Source of the DNA: Rhodospirillaceae bacterium
Lineage (GTDB): Bacteria; Pseudomonadota; Alphaproteobacteria; UBA8366; Aestuariispiraceae
Length of the DNA: 64,000 nucleotides
Direction: 5' to 3'
NCBI GenBank assembly: GCA_002709955.1
Contig: PAQY01000003.1
Location: forward strand, 1-64,000
This document shows positions 41,384 to 50,331 of the stretch, piece by piece. Below the pieces are notes generated by a model. It saw only the letters and a list, made by a program, of their open reading frames with translations. It searched no databases and was not told the DNA's origin. Position 1 is the stretch's first letter, and each line of letters opens with the position of its first letter. A program made the position numbers and the translations under genes.

Positions 41384-42445
41384 ATGATGAAGCACAAGAT
41401 GATTCTGGCCAGTGCGGCAGCGGCCCTGCTGGCCAATGCGGCGTTTAGCGGCGGTGCCTTTGCCCAAGAAAAATCCGTTACAATCGCGTCCTGGGGCGGA
41501 TCCTATCAGGATGCCCAGAGCAAGGCCCTGTTTGTGCCCGCAAGCGCGGCAATGGGTGTCACGGTCAAGGAAGAAACCTATGGCGGCATGTCTGATGTGC
41601 GCCTGCAGGTCAACACCGGCGCGGTAACGCTGGATATCGTGGTCAGCGGGTCCGGCAGCGCCGCGCGCGCAGGCGCGGAAGGCTTGCTGGAGCCTTTGGA
41701 TTACTCCGTGATCGACGTATCCAATTTCTATCCGGGTCTGTATGACGAATATTGCGTTGGCGGGGATGTGTTCTCCGTTGTTGCCGCATGGAACACGGAA
41801 ACCTATGGCGAAAATGGCCCACAAAGCTGGGCTGACTTCTTTGACACCGAAAAATTCCCCGGCAAACGTGCCTATCGTGGCAAGGCCGCCGGTGCGCTTG
41901 AACCGGCCCTGATGGCCGATGGTGTGCCGATGGAAGATGTCTATAAGGTCCTGGATTCAGAAGAAGGCATTGATCGCGCCATCAACAAAATCCGCAGCAT
42001 CAAGGATCATATTGCGGTCTTCTGGTCGTCAGGCGCGCAACAGGCACAGCTGATGAAAGATGGCGAAGTTGACATGACCACCGGCTGGAACGGCCGCTTT
42101 GACGTCGCGAAAGCAGATGGTGCCAAAGTATCCTATACCTTCAACCAGGCCTTGCTGGATTACGATTGCTTCGCGGTGCCAAAAGGTGCCCCGAACAAAG
42201 ATCTGGCGATGCAGTTCCTGGCCGAAATTTCCAAACCGGAATATCAGGCCAACCTGCCCAAATACATCACCTATGGCCCGACCAACAAAGCCGCCTATGA
42301 TCTGGGTACAATCGATCCGGCTGTGGCAATGGCACTGCCATCACATCCAGACAATGCGGCAAAGCAACTGCCGATCAGCCTTGAATGGTATGAAAAGTGG
42401 GAAACCATTGCGGATGAAAAATACCAGGAAATGCTGACAGAATAA
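41384..42445 (+). CDS. Polyamine-type ABC binding protein
   Basis: This is a 353-residue PotD/PotF-like periplasmic receptor with a Sec signal (about 1-27, cleavage AFA). The mature part starts KSVTIASWGGSYQDAQSKA, and has WNTETYG, then FWSSGAQQAQLMKDGEVDMTTGWNGR, and ends in a Trp/Glu-rich helix. GAGGAG lies 4 bases before the ATG. It is followed by a strong hairpin and then by the ATPase and permease genes of the same importer. Confidence 0.9.
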   Translation: MMKHKMILASAAAALLANAAFSGGAFAQEKSVTIASWGGSYQDAQSKALFVPASAAMGVTVKEETYGGMSDVRLQVNTGAVTLDIVVSGSGSAARAGAEGLLEPLDYSVIDVSNFYPGLYDEYCVGGDVFSVVAAWNTETYGENGPQSWADFFDTEKFPGKRAYRGKAAGALEPALMADGVPMEDVYKVLDSEEGIDRAINKIRSIKDHIAVFWSSGAQQAQLMKDGEVDMTTGWNGRFDVAKADGAKVSYTFNQALLDYDCFAVPKGAPNKDLAMQFLAEISKPEYQANLPKYITYGPTNKAAYDLGTIDPAVAMALPSHPDNAAKQLPISLEWYEKWETIADEKYQEMLTE

Positions 42446-42452
42446 CGTCGGC

Positions 42453-42496
42453 ACAGAGTGGGGTGCGGATGTCTGGTGGGACATCCGCACCTCTGT
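42453..42496 (+). terminator. Strong hairpin between binding protein and ATPase genes
   Basis: GTGCGGATGTC (42463-42473) and GACATCCGCAC (42480-42490) pair exactly, extended by ACAGAG (42453-42458) with CTCTGT (42491-42496) after a four-base bulge. A short T-rich stretch (TTTCCTT) follows. Partial termination would raise binding protein over permease. Confidence 0.75.
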
Positions 42497-42533
42497 TTCC
42501 TTAACCATCATTTCGCCTAAAGGGAGTTCGCGT

Positions 42534-43619
42534 GTGACCAATCAAGACAGAGAAGCGCTGCCCATTACGATCCGTGGCGTGACCAAAGCCTATGGCCGCA
42601 CAAAAGCCCTGGATGCGGTCGATCTGGATATCAAAGAGGGTGAGTTCCTGACCCTGTTGGGACCGTCTGGATCCGGCAAGACAACGCTGTTGATGGTTCT
42701 GGCCGGGTTTACCAGACCCGATTGCGGCAGCGTCTTGTTCGGGGACAAGGAAGTCATCCATATGCCCCCGCATCTGCGCGATGTCGGTATGGTATTCCAA
42801 AGCTATGCCCTGTTCCCGCATATGACGGTAGCAGGCAATATCGGATATCCGCTGCGTGTGCGCGGCATATCAAAAGACGAAATTCAGAAGCGCTGTGAAT
42901 GGGCGCTGGAAACCGTCCAATTGGGCGGTTATGGCGAACGCCGCGTTGAACAATTGTCCGGCGGGCAAAAGCAGCGTGTCGCGCTTGCCCGATCCATTGT
43001 GTTTGAACCCCAGATTTTGTTGATGGACGAACCCCTGTCCGCGCTGGACAAAAAGCTGCGCGATCATATGCAAATTGAACTGCGCCGCCTGCATGAGAAA
43101 CTGGGCATGACAACGGTTTACGTCACCCATGATCAACGAGAAGCACTGACCATGTCCGACCGTATTGCGGTTGTGAACCATGGCAAGCTGATGCAGGTCG
43201 ATACACCGGCCCGGATTTATGACCAGCCCGCCAATCGCTTTGTTGCGGATTTCATCGGGGATTCCGCCTTTCTGCCGGTCACGCGGTCAGGCAATACAGC
43301 CTCTTATGCAGGAACGGTCCTTAAAATCGATCACGCCCTGCCAGACGGCGACCTGCTGCTGATGATCCGCCCGGAGCGTCTGAAAATTCAATCCGGAACC
43401 ATTTCAGAAGACAGCAACAGCTTTGACGGCATTGTCAGTGATGTTGTGTATCAGGGCGACAGTTTCGCCCTATACGCAACCCTGCCCGATGGACAATCTG
43501 TCAGTTTGCGCGGTGTCATTCGGTCTTCTACCTTATCGGCCTTACCAAAAGTCGGCGCCCCTATAAAATTATATCTGGAGCGTGAAGACACCGTCCTGAT
43601 TTCTGCAGCGGAGGTGTGA
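42534..43619 (+). CDS. Polyamine-type ABC transporter ATPase (second system)
   Basis: This is a 361-residue PotA/PotG-like ATPase that starts with GTG (AAGGGAG about 7 bases before). Walker A is GPSGSGKTT, the signature is LSGGQKQR, and Walker B is ILLMDEPLSALD with the switch His in YVTHDQREA. A TOBE domain lies at about 275-355. Its stop is 2 bases before the ATG of the first permease. Confidence 0.9.
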   Translation: MTNQDREALPITIRGVTKAYGRTKALDAVDLDIKEGEFLTLLGPSGSGKTTLLMVLAGFTRPDCGSVLFGDKEVIHMPPHLRDVGMVFQSYALFPHMTVAGNIGYPLRVRGISKDEIQKRCEWALETVQLGGYGERRVEQLSGGQKQRVALARSIVFEPQILLMDEPLSALDKKLRDHMQIELRRLHEKLGMTTVYVTHDQREALTMSDRIAVVNHGKLMQVDTPARIYDQPANRFVADFIGDSAFLPVTRSGNTASYAGTVLKIDHALPDGDLLLMIRPERLKIQSGTISEDSNSFDGIVSDVVYQGDSFALYATLPDGQSVSLRGVIRSSTLSALPKVGAPIKLYLEREDTVLISAAEV

Positions 43620-43621
43620 CG

Positions 43622-44539
43622 ATGACAGCCAACAGCATGTCGGATACATCCTCGACCTGCCACAGCCTGAATGCGACCGTTCTGAAACGGAATGCATGGT
43701 GGGAACAATTTGCTCAGTTCGGATTATGCTCCCCCGCGCTGTTGTTGGTTCTGATCATTCTCGTCCTGCCAGTCGGGTGGCTGTTCTCCGTCTCTTTCGT
43801 TGGTGCGAATGGTGGATTCTCGCTTGAGAACTATTCCCGCATGGTGGAGAGCAAATCCTATTATCGCATCTTCATCACCACCTTTCAGGTCAGCCTGCTG
43901 AGTACAGGATTGTGTATCCTGATTGGCTACCCGTTTTCATATTTCCTATCGCAACTGCCAAGCCGCCTTGCCTCCCTGTGTTTGATCACGGTTTTGCTGC
44001 CATTCTGGACATCCCTGCTGGTGCGCACCTATGCCTGGCTGGTCCTGTTACAGCGCAAAGGCCTGGTCAATGATTGGGCGATCCAGTTGGGGTTGTGGGA
44101 AGAGCCCATCAAACTGGTGCATAACATGACGGGAACGCTGATTGGCATGGTCCATATCATGCTGCCGTTTCTGGTCCTGCCCCTGTATAATTCGATGAAG
44201 GCGATTGATCGCAGCTATTTGAATGCCGCGTCCAATCTGGGGGCCTCGCCTGTTCGCATTTTCTGGACCGTGTTTTTCCCATTATCGACACCGGGACTTT
44301 TCGCCGGGGCCTTGATCGTTTTTGTTCTGTGCCTTGGCTTCTTCGTGACGCCTGCTGTCCTGGGCGGTGGTAAAGTCATCATGGTCTCCATGAAGATCGC
44401 ATCCAATATTGAGCTTTTTGTGAATTGGGGGGCGGCCAGTGCGCTGGGCGTCATCTTGTTGCTGCTGACAATGATAATCCTGTGGTTCGCCGGGCGTTTC
44501 CTGGGATTTGACAGAATGGCGGGGAGTGGCGTCGGATGA
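43622..44539 (+). CDS. Polyamine-type ABC permease (PotB/PotH-like, second system)
   Basis: This is a 305-residue, six-helix permease. The ATG at 43622 has GGAGG 7 bases upstream and is preferred over the GTG at 43616 inside the ATPase gene. The EAA loop reads YLNAASNLGASPVRIFWTVFFPLSTPG (about 197-223). Its end overlaps the next permease by four bases (ATGA). Confidence 0.9.
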   Translation: MTANSMSDTSSTCHSLNATVLKRNAWWEQFAQFGLCSPALLLVLIILVLPVGWLFSVSFVGANGGFSLENYSRMVESKSYYRIFITTFQVSLLSTGLCILIGYPFSYFLSQLPSRLASLCLITVLLPFWTSLLVRTYAWLVLLQRKGLVNDWAIQLGLWEEPIKLVHNMTGTLIGMVHIMLPFLVLPLYNSMKAIDRSYLNAASNLGASPVRIFWTVFFPLSTPGLFAGALIVFVLCLGFFVTPAVLGGGKVIMVSMKIASNIELFVNWGAASALGVILLLLTMIILWFAGRFLGFDRMAGSGVG

Positions 44540-45366
44540 GAAACTGGTTAAACCGTTCGGTCTCGGACACACAGATTACGGTGCGACAGCGCCTGTGGCT
44601 GTATGTCTTTTCCACCATCATCATGATTTTGCTGGTGGCACCGACCCTGATCGTGATCCCGATGTCCTTTTCAGACTCTCAATATCTGGAATTCCCGCCC
44701 AGGGTCCTGTCCACCCGGTGGTATGAAAACTATTTTGGGTCTCCAGAATGGATGTCAGCGACGGTAACATCCTTTCTGGCTGCCTTTCTGACCATGCTGG
44801 TGGCAACCCCAATCGGGGTCCTGGCCGCCTATGGCCTGCACAATTCCAGCAGAAAGATCAGCAAATTCGTGTTCATCCTGCTGATCACTCCGATGATGGT
44901 GCCCCTGATCCTGATCGCGATTGGGACCTTCTATATCTATGTGAAACTGCAAATCCTGTACACACTGACGGGGCTGGTCTTGGCGCATTCCCTGTTGGCA
45001 TTGCCGCTGGTGCTGATCGTCACAGCATCCGCCTTGAAAAGCTACGACATGAATTTGGAAATGGCGGCGCGCAGTTTGGGGGCCGCCCGCTGGTGGGCAT
45101 TCCTGACCATCACGCTGCCGCAAATACGGTTTGCTGTGATCACATCGGCCTTGCTGTCGTTTCTGACATCCTTTGATGAAGTGGTGATCGCGATGTTCAT
45201 TTCTGGTGGCGACAATCCGACCCTGACGCGAAACATGTTCAACGCCTTGCGCGATCAGATTGATCCCACCATTGCATCGATTTCCACGATAATGATCGTC
45301 GTGACATCCCTGCTGATGACCATTGCCCTGTTGTTCGGCAAAACAGATACAAAGAGTTCAAAGTGA
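44536..45366 (+). CDS. Polyamine-type ABC permease (PotC/PotI-like, second system)
   Basis: This is a 276-residue, six-helix permease with the EAA loop LEMAARSLGAARWWAFLTITLPQIR (about 174-198). The ATG overlaps the stop of the preceding permease and has GGGAG upstream. Its own stop overlaps the GTG of the GMC oxidoreductase gene, so transporter and enzyme are translationally linked. Confidence 0.9.
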   Translation: MRNWLNRSVSDTQITVRQRLWLYVFSTIIMILLVAPTLIVIPMSFSDSQYLEFPPRVLSTRWYENYFGSPEWMSATVTSFLAAFLTMLVATPIGVLAAYGLHNSSRKISKFVFILLITPMMVPLILIAIGTFYIYVKLQILYTLTGLVLAHSLLALPLVLIVTASALKSYDMNLEMAARSLGAARWWAFLTITLPQIRFAVITSALLSFLTSFDEVVIAMFISGGDNPTLTRNMFNALRDQIDPTIASISTIMIVVTSLLMTIALLFGKTDTKSSK

Positions 45367-47000
45367 TCCCAGAAACAGGTGCGGCGGACTATGACTTTAT
45401 CATAGTCGGGGCGGGGTCAGCAGGATGTGTGCTGGCCAGCCGCCTGTCAGAAAATGGCAAATATACAGTTTGCGTATTAGAGGCCGGAGGAACGGATCGC
45501 CGATTCTGGGTCGCCGTCCCTTTGGGCTATGGCAAGCTGTTCTATGACCAGACGGTCAACTGGTGCTATCGAACAGAGCCCAGCGATGGATTTGCCGGGC
45601 GTTCGGACTACTGGCCCCGTGGCAAGCTGTTGGGCGGGTCCAGCTCCATCAATGCGATGGTCTTCATCCGGGGGCAGAAGGAAGATTTTGATGATTGGGC
45701 ATCCGCCGGAAATCCCGGTTGGGATTGGGCGTCGGTCCTGCCCGTCTTCAAGGAATTGGAAACCTATGAGGCAGGCGGCGATGCCTATCGCGGTGCGGCG
45801 GGGCCCTTATCCGTGTCCCGTGCGGATCGCAATGCTCACCCCCTTTGTGCCGCCTATTTTCAGGCCGCGAAAGAGGTTGGATTGCCATTTAACCCGGATT
45901 TCAATGCCGCCGATCAGGAAGGCGTTGGCTTCTATCAGGTAACGACAAAGAACGGTCGTCGGCATTCCGCCGCAAAGGCCTTTCTGCGCCCCGCCATGGG
46001 CCGCAAGAATTTAACCGTGATCACCGGGGCCTTGACGACACGCATTGATTTTGATGGCACCCGTGCGGTAGGCGTGACCTATCGCAAGAACGGCACGGAT
46101 TGTACACTGCGGGCCAGGCGATCCGTCATCCTGTCGGCGGGCGCGATCAATTCCCCGCAATTGCTGCAATTGTCTGGGGTCGGACCGGCAGAACTGCTGC
46201 GAAAACACGGCATTACACCGGTGCTGGACCAGCCCCATGTCGGGGCCAATCTGATGGATCATATTGGTATCAATTATACCTATCGTGCGACCATACCCAC
46301 CCTGAATACAATTCTGCGACCCTGGTGGGGCAAACTATGGGTTGGTCTGCAATATCTACTGACCCGCACCGGCCCCTTGAGCCGCAGCATCAATCAAGCA
46401 GGCGGTTTTTTCAAAACTGATCCAGCCAAACCGCGACCGAACATGCAGCTGTACCTGCAAGCACTTTCAACCCTGAAGCCGAAACAGGGGGAGCGCCCCC
46501 TGCTGACGCCCGATCCTTATCCCGGCTTTTCAATCGGCCTGTCGAATTGCCATCCCTATAGTCGGGGATATCTGGAGATTTCCTCCCCCGATCCGACCGC
46601 CGCGCCGCGTATTGTCGCAAACCCCTATGATGACGAGCGCGATGTGCAGGAGATGTTGAAAGCCGTCAAACTTGTCAGGCAGATTGCAGCCCAGCCTGCG
46701 ATGGCGTCCTTGATTGAAGAAGAACTGCTGCCCGGGTCGTGGTGCCAAACGGATGATGAAATGATTGCCGATATCAAACGGCGCAGCGGGACCGTTTATC
46801 ATCCCAGCGGCACCTGTCGTATGGGTCCAGATGCCGCCAATGCCGTCGTTGATTCAAGACTGCGCGTCCATGGCCTGTCAGGCCTTCACGTTGTTGATAC
46901 ATCAATTTTTCCCAGTATTGTCTCTGGCAACACCAATGCATCGGCTATGATGATTGGGGCCAAGGGGGCTGCGATGATCTTAGAGGATGCCCAATCATGA
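45363..47000 (+). CDS. GMC-family oxidoreductase (choline dehydrogenase-like)
   Basis: This is a 545-residue FAD enzyme. The N-terminal Rossmann motif is DFIIVGAGSAGCVLASRLSE (11-30), GMC signature 1 is in GKLLGGSSSINAMVFIRGQ, and the C-terminal catalytic region is YHPSGTCRMG followed by HVVDTSIFPS and NTNASAMMIG. It oxidises a primary alcohol such as an amino-alcohol. It starts with a GTG that overlaps the permease stop, and it ends in an ATGA overlap with the enolase-family gene. Confidence 0.9.
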   Translation: MIPETGAADYDFIIVGAGSAGCVLASRLSENGKYTVCVLEAGGTDRRFWVAVPLGYGKLFYDQTVNWCYRTEPSDGFAGRSDYWPRGKLLGGSSSINAMVFIRGQKEDFDDWASAGNPGWDWASVLPVFKELETYEAGGDAYRGAAGPLSVSRADRNAHPLCAAYFQAAKEVGLPFNPDFNAADQEGVGFYQVTTKNGRRHSAAKAFLRPAMGRKNLTVITGALTTRIDFDGTRAVGVTYRKNGTDCTLRARRSVILSAGAINSPQLLQLSGVGPAELLRKHGITPVLDQPHVGANLMDHIGINYTYRATIPTLNTILRPWWGKLWVGLQYLLTRTGPLSRSINQAGGFFKTDPAKPRPNMQLYLQALSTLKPKQGERPLLTPDPYPGFSIGLSNCHPYSRGYLEISSPDPTAAPRIVANPYDDERDVQEMLKAVKLVRQIAAQPAMASLIEEELLPGSWCQTDDEMIADIKRRSGTVYHPSGTCRMGPDAANAVVDSRLRVHGLSGLHVVDTSIFPSIVSGNTNASAMMIGAKGAAMILEDAQS

Positions 47001-48103
47001 AAATCACCAAACTGGAAACCTTCAGCATACCCGCCGTCGCCTTCACACGGCTGACCACAGAAGACGGATCGACCGGATGGGGACAGGTATCGACCTATAA
47101 TGCCGATATCACCGCCCAGGTCTTTCATCGTCAGGTTGCCCGGTGGGCCATAGGGCGCGATACCGGCGATCTGGGCGTTCTGGTGTCCGAGATTCCGGAG
47201 CGGGAACATAAATTTCCAGGCTCTTACCTGTATCGCGCAATCGGTGGATTGGACACGGCGATCTGGGATTGGCGTGGCAAGCAGGCGGGTAAGCCGGTTG
47301 CTGAGCTTCTGGGCGGCAGCGCGGGGACGATCCGCGCCTATGCCTCTTCCATGAAGCGCGACATCACGCCCAAGGATGAGGCCGCACGGTTCAGACGCCT
47401 TCAGGATGCCCATGGCTTCGATGCGTTCAAATTCCGGGTCGGATCAGAATGCGGTCATGACAAGGATGAATGGCCGGGGCGCAGCGAGGAAATCGTGCCA
47501 ACAATCCGCAAGGCCTTGGGTGAGTCCGCAACCCTGCTGGTCGATGCCAATTCCTGTTATTCCCCCGCCCGCGCGATCGAACTGGGCGCGATGCTGGAAG
47601 ACAATGGCGTCAGCCATTTTGAAGAACCCTGCCCTTATTGGGAAATGGAACAGACCGCAGAGGTGACAAAGGCCCTGTCCCTGGATGTGACAGGCGGGGA
47701 ACAGGATTGGGACCTGCACCATTGGAAGCGCATGATCGATATGCGCGCCGTCGATATCATCCAGCCAGATGTCATGTATATGGGCGGGATGGAACGCATT
47801 CTGAAAGTTGCCGCCATGGGGGCGGAGGCTGGCCTGCCCTGCACGCCCCATTGTGCCAATCTGTCCCTGGTGACCTTGTTTACCATGCATTTGTTAAGGG
47901 CCATTCCCAATGCCGGGAAATATCTGGAATTCTCTATTGAGGAGGCGGATTACTATCCCTGGCAATATGACCTGTTCGTGGAATCCCCCTATACCATCAC
48001 CGATGGCAAGGCGACGGTCACTGACGCGCCGGGCTGGGGTGTTGAAATCAATCCGGACTGGCTGGCCCGCGCCGCCTATCAAGTCACCAAGCTGGAGGCT
48101 TAG
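46997..48103 (+). CDS. Mandelate racemase/muconate lactonizing enzyme-family protein
   Basis: This is a 368-residue enolase-superfamily protein. Metal ligands are visible as Asp in LLVDAN (about 178-183), Glu in HFEEPCP and Glu in VTGGEQDW. A K-F-R motif (FKFRVG) stands where the K-x-K base is usually found. A C-terminal PHCAN His supplies the opposite base. It abstracts a proton next to a carboxylate, for dehydration or epimerisation of a sugar acid or related acid. The exact substrate is not readable. Confidence 0.87.
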   Translation: MKITKLETFSIPAVAFTRLTTEDGSTGWGQVSTYNADITAQVFHRQVARWAIGRDTGDLGVLVSEIPEREHKFPGSYLYRAIGGLDTAIWDWRGKQAGKPVAELLGGSAGTIRAYASSMKRDITPKDEAARFRRLQDAHGFDAFKFRVGSECGHDKDEWPGRSEEIVPTIRKALGESATLLVDANSCYSPARAIELGAMLEDNGVSHFEEPCPYWEMEQTAEVTKALSLDVTGGEQDWDLHHWKRMIDMRAVDIIQPDVMYMGGMERILKVAAMGAEAGLPCTPHCANLSLVTLFTMHLLRAIPNAGKYLEFSIEEADYYPWQYDLFVESPYTITDGKATVTDAPGWGVEINPDWLARAAYQVTKLEA

Positions 48104-48194
48104 CGCGCTTTAAACTATTGTTATAATACCGAAAAACTGTAGAAATAGCGTTAGACGTTCGTCTCTCCCTCTTTGCATCCTTTAAGGACCCGCC

Positions 48195-48554
48195 ATGATT
48201 GATTTGAAAACCTTCGCCGATTTGTCCAGTCAACCTGTTGGTGAATTCTCCCCCAAGCCGACGACTGTAACGCCTGGCCAGAAGGAAGCTTCCAGCCCGC
48301 TTTGGACCTCTGCCGATGGGTTGACGCATATTGGCGTATGGGAATGCACGCCTGGTGTCTTTACCGCCGACCGCACGAAATCAGCGGAATATTGTCACAT
48401 CATTTCAGGGACTGCGACCGTCAAGAATAGTGACGGCAGCGGTCAGCGCGATATTGGCCCGGGCGACCTGCTTATCCTTCCGCTGGGCTGGACCGGTGAA
48501 TGGACGATCCATACCCATATTCGGAAGCTGTATGTAATCAACGCGGTGGCATAA
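48195..48554 (+). CDS. Cupin-domain protein (DUF861/EutQ-like)
   Basis: This is a 119-residue single cupin. LTHIGVWECTPGVF and AEYCHIISGTATVKNSDG form the first half, followed by IGPGDLLILPLGWTGEWTI. Such small cupins often bind or isomerise sugars or amino-group compounds. AAGGA lies 6 bases before the ATG. It is 91 bases after the enolase-family gene and may end the operon. Confidence 0.8.
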   Translation: MIDLKTFADLSSQPVGEFSPKPTTVTPGQKEASSPLWTSADGLTHIGVWECTPGVFTADRTKSAEYCHIISGTATVKNSDGSGQRDIGPGDLLILPLGWTGEWTIHTHIRKLYVINAVA

Positions 48555-48598
48555 GTTCCAGTTCAGCCTGAAAGGCTACCGGGCTCAATTGATCCCCC

Positions 48599-48655
48599 TA
48601 GAGCATCATGCGCTCGCATGAGCTCACACATGATACTCTAACCACTTATTTTTTC
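48599..48655 (+). terminator. Terminator for the 39.8-48.6 kb operon
   Basis: TAGAGCATCATG pairs with CATGATACTCTA (one mismatch), with a smaller GCTC/GAGC hairpin inside. It is followed within ten bases by TTATTTTTT. The T-run is on the plus strand, matching the cupin transcript. Confidence 0.7.
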
Positions 48656-48700
48656 AGCAAATGCGTCGTCGCAAACGATTCCGTTTGCTCGGGATTTGCT
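48656..48700. other. Nested hairpin at acyl-CoA dehydrogenase end
   Basis: The outer arms are AGCAAAT (48656-48662) and ATTTGCT (48694-48700), and the inner arms GCAAACG (48671-48677) and CGTTTGC (48682-48688). It abuts the dehydrogenase stop. The bases on the minus side after it are A-rich, so it is not a classical terminator for that gene. Confidence 0.6.
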
Positions 48701-49873
48701 CTAATACGAGCGGGGCATGCCAAGCACATGCTCCGCCAAGTAACTTAGGATCAAATTCGAGGATATCGGCGCGACCTGATACAGGCGCGTCTCCCGAAAC
48801 TTGCGCTCGATGTCATATTCCTCGGCAAAGCCAAAGCCACCATGTGTCTGAACACAGGCTTCTGCCGCCATCCAGGACGCCTCTGCGGCCAGCATCTTGG
48901 CGATATTCGCTTCCTCGCCACAATCTGCGCCAGCCTCATACAGACCGGCTGCGTGATGGACCATCAATTCAGCGGTTCGCATATGCGCATAGGCCTTGGC
49001 CAAAGGAAACTGGATGCCCTGATTCTGGCCGATCGGACGCCCGAACACGACCCGTTCACAGGCATAGGCCGATGCCTTTTCCAGGAACCATTTCGCATCC
49101 CCAATGCATTCCGCCGCAATCAATATGCGCTCCGCATTCATGCCAGACAGGATATAGCGAAAACCCTTCCCCTCTTCGCCCAGCAGGTTTTCGACAGGGA
49201 CCTTAACATTTTCAAAAAAGACTTCCGTCGTTGAGTGATTCATCATCGTGCGGATCGGCTTAATGGTCATGCCGTCCTTCTTTGCCTCACGCATATCGAC
49301 GATCAGGACGGACAATCCGTCAGAGCGCTTCTTAACGTCCTCTTTCGGGGTTGTCCGCACCAGCAGCAGCATAAGGTCTGAATGTTCCGCGCGGCTGGTC
49401 CAAACCTTCTGACCATTGACGATGTAATGACCCCCCTCTCGCCGCGCAAAGGTGCGCAGGGACAGCGTATCGGTGCCACTGGTCGGCTCTGTCACGCCAA
49501 AGGCTTGCAGTCGCAATTCACCAGAGGCTATTTGCGGCAGATAGCGCTGTTTCTGTTCCGCATTTCCATGCCGCAGGACTGCCCCCATCATGTAAATCTG
49601 GGCGTGACAGGCGGCCCCATTGCCACCCTGTCTTTGAATTTCCTCAAGGATCGCAACGGCCCCGGACAGCGCCATGCCGGAACCACCATATTCTTCAGGA
49701 ATCAAAACGGATAAATATCCCGCGTCAGACAAGGCCTTCACAAATTCGCTGGGATAGGCCGACTCCCGGTCCATCTCCCGCCAGTATTCTGGGGGAAAGC
49801 CTTGGCACAGCTTCGCGATACTCTCTCGGATTTGAACAATCTCTTCATCATCATTAACAAATTTGAACTGCAT
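48701..49873 (-). CDS. Acyl-CoA dehydrogenase-family protein
   Basis: This is a 390-residue flavoprotein of the acyl-CoA dehydrogenase fold. LRLQAFGVTEPTSGTDTLSLRTFA (about 131-154) is the flavin region with a typical TEPxxGSD-like segment. The C-terminal EACVQTHGGFGFAEEYDIERKFRETRLYQV region carries the CoA and FAD contacts. The catalytic base would be the Glu in FAEEYDIE. It stands alone on the minus strand and is convergent with the cupin operon. Its substrate chain length is not readable. Confidence 0.9.
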   Translation of the reverse strand: MQFKFVNDDEEIVQIRESIAKLCQGFPPEYWREMDRESAYPSEFVKALSDAGYLSVLIPEEYGGSGMALSGAVAILEEIQRQGGNGAACHAQIYMMGAVLRHGNAEQKQRYLPQIASGELRLQAFGVTEPTSGTDTLSLRTFARREGGHYIVNGQKVWTSRAEHSDLMLLLVRTTPKEDVKKRSDGLSVLIVDMREAKKDGMTIKPIRTMMNHSTTEVFFENVKVPVENLLGEEGKGFRYILSGMNAERILIAAECIGDAKWFLEKASAYACERVVFGRPIGQNQGIQFPLAKAYAHMRTAELMVHHAAGLYEAGADCGEEANIAKMLAAEASWMAAEACVQTHGGFGFAEEYDIERKFRETRLYQVAPISSNLILSYLAEHVLGMPRSY

Positions 49874-50118
49874 GGAATCCTCTTACATCTTGGAACGGTT
49901 CCCGTGCATCATGCGGGTACAGAAAGCCCAAGAAAAGCCGAAACGAGGCGGATCAACCCATAGGATAAAAATAGCTAAACTATTATGGATGCATCGAAAA
50001 TTCTAGATACCCCTGTATCGTGCAATGCCGGACAGATTGCGCGAATAACCGACCGGAACACAGACCAGCCATACAGCCGGATCCCGCCATTTCCTATCAT
50101 AAGGACAATACCGGAGGC
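49874..50118. other. 245-base interval without a gene
   Basis: No feature stands out here. It should contain the promoter of the acyl-CoA dehydrogenase gene (AT-rich near 49965-50010) and the end of the PepSY operon. Confidence 0.5.
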
Positions 50119-50331
50119 TTAATCCCCGCCCTTGTCGCCCGCTATGCGTCGGTATTTGAATGCCCATACAATGGCCGCAAGGGGAAAGAAAAGCCCGGCC
50201 CAGGACAGAATGTCCGACAGCCCGTCCCCCAACAATCCAGCGATCAGCCCCACCAGCGTCAAGAGTGCCAGGAACAAAGGGATCGCGAAAATCTGCCAGT
50301 TGGTTTTTGCGGTAACCCGACGTTGTTTCAT
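50119..50331 (-). CDS. Small membrane protein after PepSY gene
   Basis: This is a 70-residue protein with two hydrophobic segments (about 12-34 and 40-58) and charged ends. It overlaps the PepSY gene stop by four bases (ATGA), so it is almost certainly co-translated and may act with it. Its family is not recognised. Confidence 0.65.
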   Translation of the reverse strand: MKQRRVTAKTNWQIFAIPLFLALLTLVGLIAGLLGDGLSDILSWAGLFFPLAAIVWAFKYRRIAGDKGGD

